64,000 bases of DNA from an uncultured Clostridia bacterium (GTDB lineage: Bacteria > Bacillota > Clostridia > Christensenellales > Borkfalkiaceae), in assembly GCA_904419945.1 (NCBI GenBank), contig CAJFTM010000002.1:1-64000 (forward strand). Reading direction: 5' to 3'. This document shows positions 24,730 through 32,756 of this stretch, piece by piece (within the stretch, counting starts at the first letter, position 1; each line of letters begins with the position of its first letter). The position numbers and the translations under genes are program-made. Below the pieces are notes generated by a model. That model ran no database searches. It was not told where the DNA came from and saw only the letters and a list, made by a program, of their open reading frames with translations.

Positions 24730-25008
24730 ATGAAAACAGAACGTCTGATCGGCACCCTCATCCTTTTGCTGCAACAGCAGACGGGAACGGCGCCCTATCT
24801 TGAGGGATACGGCGAGGACAGCTTTTGCAAACTGTCAAACGGCAGCCTGCTGTTCAGCGCCTCCGACTTTTCGGACAGCACCACAGCAATGGCTTGAGCG
24901 CTGTCGTTACAGGGCGGCGCAGTATGATTGGGGCCAAAAGAAATGCGCGGCGCGCTGCAAAAATTCGGGCAGAGATTGGCTGACAGATACGCGGAGGGCA
25001 AGCAATGA
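24730..25008 (+). pseudogene. Decayed WYL-domain (YafY-type) regulator
   Basis: The first 24 codons (MKTERLIGTLILLLQQQTG, then TAPYL) are the start of a YafY-type HTH. They jump in frame to the end of the C-terminal domain (EGYGEDSFCKLSNGSLLFSA), and after two in-frame TGA codons (24895 and 24925) the frame continues as LGPKEMRGALQKFGQRLADR to its stop. So roughly 200 internal codons are deleted and two nonsense mutations follow. Other genes here use TGA as stop, so recoding is not a sensible explanation. The natural stop overlaps the start of the YjbR gene, which was once coupled to it. Confidence 0.85.
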
Positions 25009-25691
25009 AAGAACTGCCATTAAAGCACAAAAAGATAATAGCCGATAAACTTATACCCTTCGGGTTTACACAGTGCGAGGACGGCTGTCAATACGCGACC
25101 GACATTCTGGACGGGCAATTTGCGCTGGAACTGTATGTAACGCGCGAGGGCGGACTGCGCACAAGGCTGATGGAGAAGGCTTTGGGGGAGGAATATACCC
25201 TGCACCTCGTACCCGACGCCGCGGGGCAGTTTGTCGGCTCTGTAAGGGCGGCTTATCATGCCGTATTGGACAATTTTATAAAGAGCTGCTGCCAAACGGA
25301 CATCTTCCAAAGCGAGCAGGCGCGGCGCGTCATCGGATACGTCAGGCAAACTTACGGGGACGAACTCGAATACCTGTGGAAAAAGTTCCCCGAAAACGCC
25401 GTGTTCCGCAGGAAGGACACAAAGACGTGGTACGGCGCTGTCCTCACGGTGTCGCGCGCAAAACTCGGTTTTGACAGCGACGAGACCGTGGAGATCATCG
25501 ATCTGCGCATGCAGCCCGAACAACTTGCCGAAAGGATCGATCATAAACGCTATCTGCCCGGCTATCATATGAACAAACAGCATTGGTTTACCATCGTGCT
25601 GGACGGGAGCGTTGACACAGAGGAAATCTTCTCTCTTATAGACGGCAGCTACATCCTTGCAGCACAAAAACCATCAAAGACAAAAAAATAA
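25005..25691 (+). CDS. MmcQ/YjbR-family protein with N-terminal extension
   Basis: 228 residues, ATG at 25005 overlapping the stop of the upstream WYL pseudogene (ATGA). The C-terminal 115 residues are a YjbR/CyaY-like fold: YLWKKFPENAVFRRKDTKTW, then VEIIDLRMQPEQLAERI and KQHWFTIVLDG. The first 110 residues form a separate domain often seen fused to YjbR in Clostridia. The family is proposed to bind nucleic acid but its role is unproven. With its upstream partner lost, translation now depends on GGAGGGCAAGC upstream. Confidence 0.85.
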   Translation: MKELPLKHKKIIADKLIPFGFTQCEDGCQYATDILDGQFALELYVTREGGLRTRLMEKALGEEYTLHLVPDAAGQFVGSVRAAYHAVLDNFIKSCCQTDIFQSEQARRVIGYVRQTYGDELEYLWKKFPENAVFRRKDTKTWYGAVLTVSRAKLGFDSDETVEIIDLRMQPEQLAERIDHKRYLPGYHMNKQHWFTIVLDGSVDTEEIFSLIDGSYILAAQKPSKTKK

Positions 25692-25733
25692 GAGAGCATC
25701 ATCCGACTCACGCACATGACTGAATATTTGTAT

Positions 25734-25766
25734 AAAAAAATGCGCCGCATAAACGGCGCATTTTTT
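25734..25766. terminator. Bidirectional terminator
   Basis: AAAAAAATGCGCCG and CGGCGCATTTTTT pair around CATAAA between the convergent YjbR and kinase genes. Confidence 0.9.
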
Positions 25767-25777
25767 ATGACTTGTTT

Positions 25778-26524
25778 TTACTCGTAGTCTACTACATTGA
25801 CCCACTTGGCGAGGAATTCCTGCTCTTCGGGAACGGCCTTGGTGGTCTGGCTGGCAGCGACGATCGGCAGAGCTTTCTGCACGAGCTGTTTCGCAATACC
25901 CGTCTTCTCGCAGAAGAGCTTGAGATACTCTTCGGCGACATCGTCTTTGCCCTCCAGCTTGAAGAGGAGGTAGGTGCGCGCCGCATCGCAGCGAGCGTTG
26001 CCCTGCGTAGCGTGCGCCCAGTCGATGATGAACTTGCGTCCGTCCGGGCTGACGATGATGTTGCCGGGATTGAAGTCGCCGTGGCAGAGCTTATCGTGCG
26101 CGGGCAGCGAATCGAGCAGGATGTGCAGGTCATAGCGGGTGGTCTTGTCGAAGTTAGTCGACGAGATCTTGCGGTGCATCTTGTCCTTCAATTTGGTGAG
26201 CAAGGGCACCTTTTGGCTCAGCACTTCGACCTGCAGATCGACGAACTCTTCGAGATACTGCTGCATCTTGTCCGGATTCTCGTCCATCAGCTGCTGCAGG
26301 GTCTTGCCGTCGACAAAGTCGAGCACGATGGCCCACTCGCCGTTGACCTTGGTGACTTCGTGCACAGCGGGAACATTGAGGTTCGTGCCCTCTTCGACGC
26401 GCGCCGTATTCAGCGCCTCGTTCAGGACGTCTGACTTCGGATATTCGCTGTTGAACAGCTTGACGAGCGTCTTGCCTTCGCGGTAGATCGTCTTTTTATC
26501 GGTTTTCTGAATGATTTCTGCCAT
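25778..26524 (-). CDS. APH/choline-kinase-fold phosphotransferase in the rex-adhE operon
   Basis: 248 residues, ATG at 26524 after AAGGAGGGG. Protein-kinase-like small-molecule kinase: catalytic loop HGDFNPGN (about residues 148-155) and metal-binding IIDWAHATQG, as in aminoglycoside phosphotransferase and related families. It lies 22 bp after adhE in the same direction and ends at a terminator, so it belongs to the rex-adhE transcript. Nothing shows that it phosphorylates antibiotics; an endogenous substrate is more likely. Substrate unknown. Confidence 0.87.
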   Translation of the reverse strand: MAEIIQKTDKKTIYREGKTLVKLFNSEYPKSDVLNEALNTARVEEGTNLNVPAVHEVTKVNGEWAIVLDFVDGKTLQQLMDENPDKMQQYLEEFVDLQVEVLSQKVPLLTKLKDKMHRKISSTNFDKTTRYDLHILLDSLPAHDKLCHGDFNPGNIIVSPDGRKFIIDWAHATQGNARCDAARTYLLFKLEGKDDVAEEYLKLFCEKTGIAKQLVQKALPIVAASQTTKAVPEEQEFLAKWVNVVDYE

Positions 26525-26546
26525 GGTAATTCCCCTCCTTATTTAC

Positions 26547-29147
26547 TTATTTACCGTAGTAGCACTTGAGATACATTTCTTTGATCTCGGAAATGAGCGG
26601 GTAACGAGGGTTCGCGCCGGTGCACTGGTCGTCGAACGCCTGTTCGCACATCTCGTCGAGGCGGTCGAGGAAGTTCTGCTCGTCCACGCCGTAGTCTTTG
26701 ATGGTCTTCTTGATGCCGACCTTCGCCTTGAGCTCTTCGATCGCCTTGATGAGGTTCTTGACCTTTGCGTCGTCATCCTTGCCGCCCAAGCCGAGGAACT
26801 CGGCGATCTCCGCATAGCGGCGCTTTGCATGCGGGTATGCGTACTGCGGGAAAGTACCCATCTTGGTGGGAACGTCCGCACTGTTGAAGCGGATGACTTC
26901 GCTGATCATCAGGGCATTTGCGATACCGTGCGCGATGTGGTGGAAAGCACCCAGCTTGTGCGCCATGGAATGGCAGACGCCGAGGAATGCGTTCGCGAAG
27001 GCGATACCGGCCATGCAGGAGGCATCGGCCATCTTTTCGCGCGCTTCGGGATCGTTTGCACCGTTCTCGTAAGAGCGGGGCAGATACTCAAAGATGAGCT
27101 TGAGTGCGACGAGCGCCTGGCCGTCGGTGTACGGCGTCGCCATGATGGACGCATACGCCTCGAGCGCGTGGGTCATCGCATCGATACCGGTCGCAGCGGT
27201 GAGGCCGCGCGGCATGGTCATCATAAAGTCGGAATCGACGATCGCCATCTTCGGGAGCAGCTCATAGTCTGCCAAAGGATACTTGATGCCCGTCGTTTCG
27301 TCGGTGATGACGGCGAACGGGGTAACTTCGGAACCGGTACCGGCCGAGGTCGGGATGGCGATGAAGTAAGCCTTTTCGCCCATCTTCGGGAAGGTGTACA
27401 CCCTCTTGCGGATATCCATAAAGCGCATCGCCATGTCGAGGAAGTCCACTTCCGGATGCTCGTACAGCACCCACATGATCTTGCCGGCGTCCATAGCCGA
27501 GCCGCCGCCCAGCGCGATGATCACATCCGGCTGGAATTCGGTCATCAGCTTCGCGCCTTCCTTCGCGCAGGCGAGGTTCGGATCGGGTGCGACGTTGTAG
27601 AAGCAGGTGTAACGGATGCCCATTTCGTCCAGCTTGTCGGTGATGGGCTTGATATAGTTGTTCTTGTACAGGAACTCGTCGGTGACGATGAATGCGCGCT
27701 TCTTGTCCATGACGTTCTTGAGCTCGTCGAGAGCGACAGGCAGGCAGCCGCGCTTATGATAAACTTTTTCAGGCAATCTGAGCCACAACATATTTTCTTT
27801 CCTCTCCGCTAAGGTCTTGATGTTCAGAAGGTGCTTCACGCCGACGTTTTCCGAAACAGAGTTGCCGCCCCACGAACCGCAGCCGAGGGTGAGCGAAGGG
27901 GTCAGTTTGAAGTTGTAGATATCGCCGATGGCACCCTGCGAGGAAGGCATGTTGATGATCATGCGGCAGGTCTTCATGGCCTCCTGCCACTTCGCGATCT
28001 TATCCTTGCCCTTGACGGTGTCGATGTGCAGGGATGCGGTATGGCCGTAGCCGCCGTCCGCGATTAGGCGCTCCGCCTTGGCAACGGCGTCGTCAAAGTC
28101 TTTCGCGCGGTACAGCGCGAGGACAGGGGACAGCTTTTCGTGCGCGAACGCCTCGTCGAGAGAGACGCTCTCCACTTCGCCGATGAGGATCTTTGCCGCA
28201 TCGGGCACGGAGAAGCCGCAGATCTCGGCGATCTTGGGGGCGCGCTGACCGACGATCTTGGCGTTGAGCGAACCGTTGATGATCATCGTGCTGCGGACCT
28301 TGTCCTTTTCCTCGTCGTTGAGGATGTAGCAGCCGCGCTTGATGAATTCGGCCTTGACCGCATCGTACACGGAATCCTCGGCGATGACCGACTGCTCGGA
28401 CGCGCAGATCAAGCCGTTATCGAAGGTCTTGGAATGGATGATGGAGTTGACCGCGACGGTGATGTTAGCCGTCTCGTCGATGATGGCGGGGGTGTTGCCT
28501 GCGCCGACGCCGAGAGCCGGTTTGCCCGAGCTGTAAGCGCTGCGGACCATGCCGGGGCCGCCCGTGGCGAGGATGATGTCCGCCGTCTTCATCAGCGTGT
28601 TGGTCATCTCGAGGGAAGGAATATCGATCCAGCCGATGATGCCCTCCGGAGCGCCCGCCTTGACGGCCGCCTCGAGCACGACCTTTGCCGCAGCAATGGT
28701 GCAGCCCTTTGCGCGCGGGTGCGGGGAAATGATGATGCCGTTGCGCGTCTTCAAGCAGATAAGGGTCTTGAAGATGGCCGTCGAAGTCGGGTTGGTCGTC
28801 GGGATGACTGCGGCGACGACGCCGATCGGCTCGGCGATCTTCTTGATGCCGAAGGAAGCGTCCTCTTCGATCACGCCCACCGTCTTCATGTTCTTATACT
28901 TGTTGTAGATATACTCGGCGGCATAGTGGTTTTTGATGACCTTGTCTTCCACAATACCCATACCGGTCTCTGCAACCGCCATCTTTGCGAGGGGGATACG
29001 CTGGCTGTTGGCAGCGAGCGCGGCCGCCCGGAAGATCTTATCGACCTGTTCCTGGCTGTAGGTGGCAAAAATTTCCTGCGCTTTTCTGACCTGCTCGATC
29101 TTCTGCATCAATGCTTCGACCGAATCGACGATCTGTTCGTTGTCCAT
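26547..29147 (-). CDS. adhE: Bifunctional acetaldehyde/alcohol dehydrogenase AdhE
   Basis: 866 residues, full length. The N-terminal CoA-acylating aldehyde dehydrogenase carries the catalytic Cys in NGLICASEQSV (about residue 246) and SGKPALGVGAGNTP; the C-terminal iron alcohol dehydrogenase carries GGGSAMDAGK, GTGSEVTPFAV and metal ligands in MAHKLGAFHHIAHG. AdhE turns acetyl-CoA into ethanol while reoxidising two NADH, and forms spirosomes in the cytosol. It lies 18 bp after rex, the NADH-sensing repressor, so redox control is direct. Confidence 0.98.
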   Translation of the reverse strand: MDNEQIVDSVEALMQKIEQVRKAQEIFATYSQEQVDKIFRAAALAANSQRIPLAKMAVAETGMGIVEDKVIKNHYAAEYIYNKYKNMKTVGVIEEDASFGIKKIAEPIGVVAAVIPTTNPTSTAIFKTLICLKTRNGIIISPHPRAKGCTIAAAKVVLEAAVKAGAPEGIIGWIDIPSLEMTNTLMKTADIILATGGPGMVRSAYSSGKPALGVGAGNTPAIIDETANITVAVNSIIHSKTFDNGLICASEQSVIAEDSVYDAVKAEFIKRGCYILNDEEKDKVRSTMIINGSLNAKIVGQRAPKIAEICGFSVPDAAKILIGEVESVSLDEAFAHEKLSPVLALYRAKDFDDAVAKAERLIADGGYGHTASLHIDTVKGKDKIAKWQEAMKTCRMIINMPSSQGAIGDIYNFKLTPSLTLGCGSWGGNSVSENVGVKHLLNIKTLAERKENMLWLRLPEKVYHKRGCLPVALDELKNVMDKKRAFIVTDEFLYKNNYIKPITDKLDEMGIRYTCFYNVAPDPNLACAKEGAKLMTEFQPDVIIALGGGSAMDAGKIMWVLYEHPEVDFLDMAMRFMDIRKRVYTFPKMGEKAYFIAIPTSAGTGSEVTPFAVITDETTGIKYPLADYELLPKMAIVDSDFMMTMPRGLTAATGIDAMTHALEAYASIMATPYTDGQALVALKLIFEYLPRSYENGANDPEAREKMADASCMAGIAFANAFLGVCHSMAHKLGAFHHIAHGIANALMISEVIRFNSADVPTKMGTFPQYAYPHAKRRYAEIAEFLGLGGKDDDAKVKNLIKAIEELKAKVGIKKTIKDYGVDEQNFLDRLDEMCEQAFDDQCTGANPRYPLISEIKEMYLKCYYGK

Positions 29148-29165
29148 GTAACCTTCTCCTTCAAA

Positions 29166-29822
29166 TTATTTTTCGTTGTTTAATATTTCAGCGAGGCGCT
29201 GGGACAGGATCGCGAGGGATGCTGCCATGTCCTCGTTTTTGACCGCGATGTTTTCGGGCAGAGACAAATGCACGGGCGCAAAGTTCCAAATGGCGCGCAC
29301 GCCGCCCGCGGCGAGCTCGTCCGCCACTGCCTGCGCCGCCTCTTTGGGCACCGCGATGATGCCGATGCGAACGTTCAGCCGCAGCACGAGGTGCCGCAGT
29401 TCCTTTACATCGTACACCCGCACGCCGCCGATCGTCTTTCCGATGCGGGCGGGATCACAGTCGAACGCGGCGGCGATGTTCAACCCGTAATTTTTGAACC
29501 CGTCGTAGCCGACCAGCGCACTGCCGAGTCCCCCCGCGCCGACGAGAACTGCGTCGGACACGTTGTCGTACCCGAGAAAGCGGTCGATATCCGCGATCAG
29601 TTCCTCGACGTCAAACCCTAATTTGGGCTTGCCTGCCGCCGAACTGATGGCTGCAAGATCCTTGCGCACCTGTACGGCATTCAGATGCAGTTCTTCCGCG
29701 ATGGCCGTGGAGGAAACTGCCTTCTCTCCTTCCGCCTTCTTTTCTGTCAGATACCGGTGATACGCGGGCAGACGGCCGATCGTGGCTTTGGAAATATTCG
29801 CCATTGCTTTGTTGTTGCCCAT
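29166..29822 (-). CDS. rex: Redox-sensing transcriptional repressor Rex
   Basis: 218 residues, ATG at 29822 preceded by GGGTGG. N-terminal winged helix (ISKATIGRLPAYHRYL, then LHLNAVQVRKDLAAIS) and a Rossmann NAD(H)-binding domain with VGAGGLGSALVGYDGF (about residues 94-109). Rex leaves DNA when NADH/NAD+ is high, releasing fermentation genes; here adhE follows directly. No canonical Rex box (TTGTTAA-N4-TTAACAA) is visible upstream, but a different strong palindrome sits at the transcription start. Confidence 0.96.
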   Translation of the reverse strand: MGNNKAMANISKATIGRLPAYHRYLTEKKAEGEKAVSSTAIAEELHLNAVQVRKDLAAISSAAGKPKLGFDVEELIADIDRFLGYDNVSDAVLVGAGGLGSALVGYDGFKNYGLNIAAAFDCDPARIGKTIGGVRVYDVKELRHLVLRLNVRIGIIAVPKEAAQAVADELAAGGVRAIWNFAPVHLSLPENIAVKNEDMAASLAILSQRLAEILNNEK

Positions 29823-29836
29823 GTTCCACCCTTCGA

Positions 29837-29860
29837 TTATCGATATTTTTTTATCGATAA
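29837..29860. promoter_or_regulatory. 24-bp palindrome at the rex transcription start
   Basis: Perfect 9-bp arms TTATCGATA and TATCGATAA separated by six T, located immediately after the -10 box. A weaker related palindrome (TCGAT-TTTT-ATCGA) lies at 29918-29931. Probably an operator; the binding protein is not known. Confidence 0.65.
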
Positions 29861-29861
29861 A

Positions 29862-29890
29862 ATAATAGCAGATATGCGGCCGATTGTCAA
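29862..29890 (-). promoter_or_regulatory. Promoter of the rex-adhE-kinase operon
   Basis: Minus-strand TTGACA and TATTAT, 17-bp spacing, 40 bp upstream of the rex ATG. Confidence 0.8.
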
Positions 29891-30076
29891 ACGCTGAAAA
29901 TATTTTTTTGAAAAGGCTCGATTTTTATCGAAGCGCACGCAAATTGTGCATTTTTGACATGCGATACAGCCTACACGATTATGATACCACGCTTTTGCGA
30001 ACTTTTCAACCGTTTGGCGAAAAAAACCGCCGAAATCTCTTTCGGCGGGACGGGCGCGGCGCCCCTGCGGCCGCCG

Positions 30077-30964
30077 CTATTTTGTAAAATCTTCGATGAT
30101 GGAACGGACGATCTCCTCCGCCTCGGCGCAGATGCGCGCCTCCTCCCCTTCCGGTGTGGAACCGGCGCGCGCATTGCGGGTCTTGGCGATGCGTGCGCGC
30201 ACGAAGCGGTTGGTACAGACGGCCAGCACGACCAACAGTACCAGCGCGACGGCCAGGCAGAGCACGGCGGGAATGAGGATCTGCCAGCCGGGCACGAGAT
30301 TGATCAGGCCGGCGAGCACGCCGCCTGCGACCGCAAACATGGCAAACAGCAGTAAAAATGCCGCGAACAGCCGCAGGGAAAGGCGGTATTCGCGCAAGAT
30401 CCCCGGGCGCGCCTCGGCGCGGATGCGCTCATCTTCGGCATTCAGCCGCTCCTGGCGCACGGCGTAATCCTCCGCGCGGCGCTCCAATGCGGGGACGTAG
30501 CGCGCGGCGATGGCGGCACGCTCCTCCGGCTTCATGCGGCGCAGCGCCTTGTCATACGCCTGCTGGCAATCGTAAATGGCGGAAAAATCGGTAAAATCGC
30601 GCGTCTGTACGCGCACCACGCCGAACCACGGGCGCCAATCGGCGCCATACAGGGCGCCGCTGTCCAGATACTTTTCCCCGGCGGCGTCCAGGTCTCCGGA
30701 AGCGTACAGTTCTTCCGCCTCTTCATACAAGCGGCGGGCGCGGGCGCGGCGATCTTCCCGCTCGGCGGCATATCCCGCCTCGGCGTCTGCAGGTGCAGGC
30801 GCCACAAAAGCCGCCTCTTCCGGCTCCTCCCCTTCCAAAGAAGGAAAATCGGGGATGTCGACGATGATCTCGTCGGGCGAGCCCTCCTCGGCGGGCAGCA
30901 CGCCCGCATTTTTGCGCAACCGGATCTTTCCGTTGTCGTCTAAATCAAGATTTCTCTCTTCCAT
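30077..30964 (-). CDS. Hypothetical membrane protein with charged helical N-terminus
   Basis: 295 residues, ATG at 30964 after GGAGG; the gene begins inside the last codons of ispE (20-bp overlap). Residues 1-60 are acidic and probably disordered; about 60-190 are helical and rich in Arg, Glu and Ala with a TPR-like repeat (ARRLYEEAEELYASGDLDAAGEKYLDSG); two membrane helices follow at about 203-255, then a basic and acidic tail. No family recognised. The overlap suggests translational coupling to ispE, without a clear functional link. Confidence 0.78.
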   Translation of the reverse strand: MEERNLDLDDNGKIRLRKNAGVLPAEEGSPDEIIVDIPDFPSLEGEEPEEAAFVAPAPADAEAGYAAEREDRRARARRLYEEAEELYASGDLDAAGEKYLDSGALYGADWRPWFGVVRVQTRDFTDFSAIYDCQQAYDKALRRMKPEERAAIAARYVPALERRAEDYAVRQERLNAEDERIRAEARPGILREYRLSLRLFAAFLLLFAMFAVAGGVLAGLINLVPGWQILIPAVLCLAVALVLLVVLAVCTNRFVRARIAKTRNARAGSTPEGEEARICAEAEEIVRSIIEDFTK

Positions 30965-31895
30965 CTTTCCTCCGTTTTTCTGCATCCGGCTCTTCCTGCA
31001 CGAGCACAAAAGGATTGGGCAGCCCCCGCCGCCTTTCTCCCGGCACGAGGGTATGTACGACGCGCGCGCACATCTTTCCTTTCCAACGGCTGTGCGCCCA
31101 GCGGCACAGCTCCTCGCTCTCGAACAGCGCAAACACGGCGCTGCCGGACCCCGTCACCGCATGTGCGGCGGGGGAAAAGGATGCCGCCGCCGCCAGCGCC
31201 GCGGCGACTTCGGGATTGAGTTCGCACGCCGGCCTCTGCAGTGCATTATAAACATTGGCAGCCACCCCCGCAAAATCGCCCGCCTGCAGGGCGGACGCGA
31301 GCCGCGCACTGTCCGCGCGGAGCGGGTCGGGCGCTGCGTCATAGCGGCGGTAACATGCCGCCGTGGACACGGGGCTCGCGGGCAAAAACAGCAGCATATC
31401 GTAGCGGCGGGGGGATGCGAGCGGCTGCACGCGCGTGCCCCGCCCGCTCAAGCGGGCAAAACCGCCGCCGAGCATATAGCCCGTATCGCTGCCCAAGCCG
31501 TCTGCCAGCGCTTTGAGCGCTTCACGGTCTTCCACTTTATACAATTTCGCCAGCGCATTGAGGACGCCCGCGGCATCTGCCGAGGACCCGCCCAACCCTG
31601 CGCCGATGGGGATATCCTTGTCGATCTCGATATCTGCGCCGAACGTGCCGAACGCCGCAACGAACGCCTCCCCCGCACGGACGGCATGATTCTGCTCGGG
31701 GGGGATCTGTTCGCTCCCGCGGCCGCGCATATACACGTTGACCAGCCTGTCCTTTCGGGCGCGGGCGCGCACGGTATCATAGAGATCGATGTTCGCGACG
31801 ACGCTGTCAATGGCGTGATAACCGCCCTGCACGCCGGAAATATTCAGCGACAGGTTGACTTTGGCATAACTTTTGACCGAAACGGAAAACACCAT
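30945..31895 (-). CDS. ispE: 4-diphosphocytidyl-2-C-methyl-D-erythritol kinase
   Basis: 316 residues. GHMP kinase that phosphorylates CDP-methylerythritol in the MEP isoprenoid pathway. The ATP loop IPIGAGLGGSSADAAGVLNAL (about residues 96-115), the N-terminal SYAKVNLSLNISG and the C-terminal HAVTGSGSAVFALF are all present. ATG at 31895, RBS GCGAGG, promoter TTTACT-17-TATAAT just upstream. About 25 residues of charged tail beyond the usual end overlap the next gene. Confidence 0.96.
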   Translation of the reverse strand: MVFSVSVKSYAKVNLSLNISGVQGGYHAIDSVVANIDLYDTVRARARKDRLVNVYMRGRGSEQIPPEQNHAVRAGEAFVAAFGTFGADIEIDKDIPIGAGLGGSSADAAGVLNALAKLYKVEDREALKALADGLGSDTGYMLGGGFARLSGRGTRVQPLASPRRYDMLLFLPASPVSTAACYRRYDAAPDPLRADSARLASALQAGDFAGVAANVYNALQRPACELNPEVAAALAAAASFSPAAHAVTGSGSAVFALFESEELCRWAHSRWKGKMCARVVHTLVPGERRRGLPNPFVLVQEEPDAEKRRKDGREKS

Positions 31896-31921
31896 GCGCC
31901 TCGCGAAGATTCTCTTCCCAT

Positions 31922-31950
31922 ATTATAGCATGATTTTACAGAAAAGTAAA
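31922..31950 (-). promoter_or_regulatory. ispE promoter
   Basis: Minus-strand TTTACT and TATAAT with 17-bp spacing, 27 bp upstream of the ispE ATG. Confidence 0.75.
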
Positions 31951-32063
31951 CATCGAGTTGCTCCGTTCCGTGAAAGATTTATGAGAATCGGACAAAAAGA
32001 ATAAAAATGTACCGTTTCCGCGACGCGCACTTCCCGGCGACCTCCATGAGACGGGCAAAGCGA

Positions 32064-32096
32064 GGCGCCCGGCGGCAGATCCTGCCGCCGGGCGCC
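32064..32096. terminator. GC-rich hairpin
   Basis: A perfect 15-bp stem GGCGCCCGGCGGCAG with its complement, 3-base loop, after the stop of the next gene upstream. No T tract. Confidence 0.5.
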
Positions 32097-32122
32097 CGCA
32101 ATGTGCGATACGATCGAATTTG

Positions 32123-32689
32123 CTATTGGACCCGCACGCCGCGCGCCGCACAGTATTCGCAGAATCCCTGCGCGTCTCCGGCGGTAAATCCGTCCTCCGA
32201 GACGATGTTCGCCTGCTGCCGCGCGAGATAGATCACGACATAGCCGCGGCGCCGCACAAGCCGGTAGAGGGAAGAAATATCCCGCCACACGGAGGAGAGC
32301 TGGGCGCCGTCCCGCATCAGGTACATGCAGATGCGCTCCCCTTCCACGCGCAGCCCGATGCGCGTACCCGGCTGTGCGTTGTTGCGGACGGACCGGCGGG
32401 ACACAAAGGGAATACTGAACCCGACGGCCAGCCCCACAGCGACGCTCACCGCCAGGCAGATCATGCCCACGATCAGATCTCCGTCCAAAAAGCCGAAGAG
32501 CGAGACGACGACGCCCGCCAAAAAGGCAACGACGCCCGCCATGACGGCCAACGAAAGACTGACGGCATCCGAAACGACGTCCGCTGCACGCCCGTCAAAC
32601 GGGCTTTCTGCCGCAAATTCCGGTCCTTGCGGCGCCGAAACGCCCTCTCCCTGCGGCTGCAGAGGCCGCCTGTTTTCCTGCTCGTTCAT
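32123..32689 (-). CDS. Membrane protein with YcxB-like C-terminal domain
   Basis: 188 residues, ATG at 32689. A polar N-terminus of about 38 residues, two membrane helices (about 43-67 and 72-94), then a beta-rich cytoplasmic domain ending SEDGFTAGDAQGFCEYCAARG, which resembles the end of YcxB-type (bacterial PH-like) domains. Function unknown. A monocistronic gene between the hairpin and the SipL-like gene. Confidence 0.75.
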   Translation of the reverse strand: MNEQENRRPLQPQGEGVSAPQGPEFAAESPFDGRAADVVSDAVSLSLAVMAGVVAFLAGVVVSLFGFLDGDLIVGMICLAVSVAVGLAVGFSIPFVSRRSVRNNAQPGTRIGLRVEGERICMYLMRDGAQLSSVWRDISSLYRLVRRRGYVVIYLARQQANIVSEDGFTAGDAQGFCEYCAARGVRVQ

Positions 32690-32756
32690 GCCTGTTTCCC
32701 TATCGTTTTTTTCTTAGTATAGCATAAGAAGGGGAAAAAGGCAAGTGTACGGCAAG

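Noticed and set aside
24730..25008. UGA read as tryptophan in the WYL remnant
   Set aside because: Many neighbouring genes end at TGA (for example ybeY and yqfF overlaps), so the code is standard; the remnant is also internally deleted.
25778..26524. Aminoglycoside resistance gene
   Set aside because: Only the general APH fold is visible; operon context points to metabolism.
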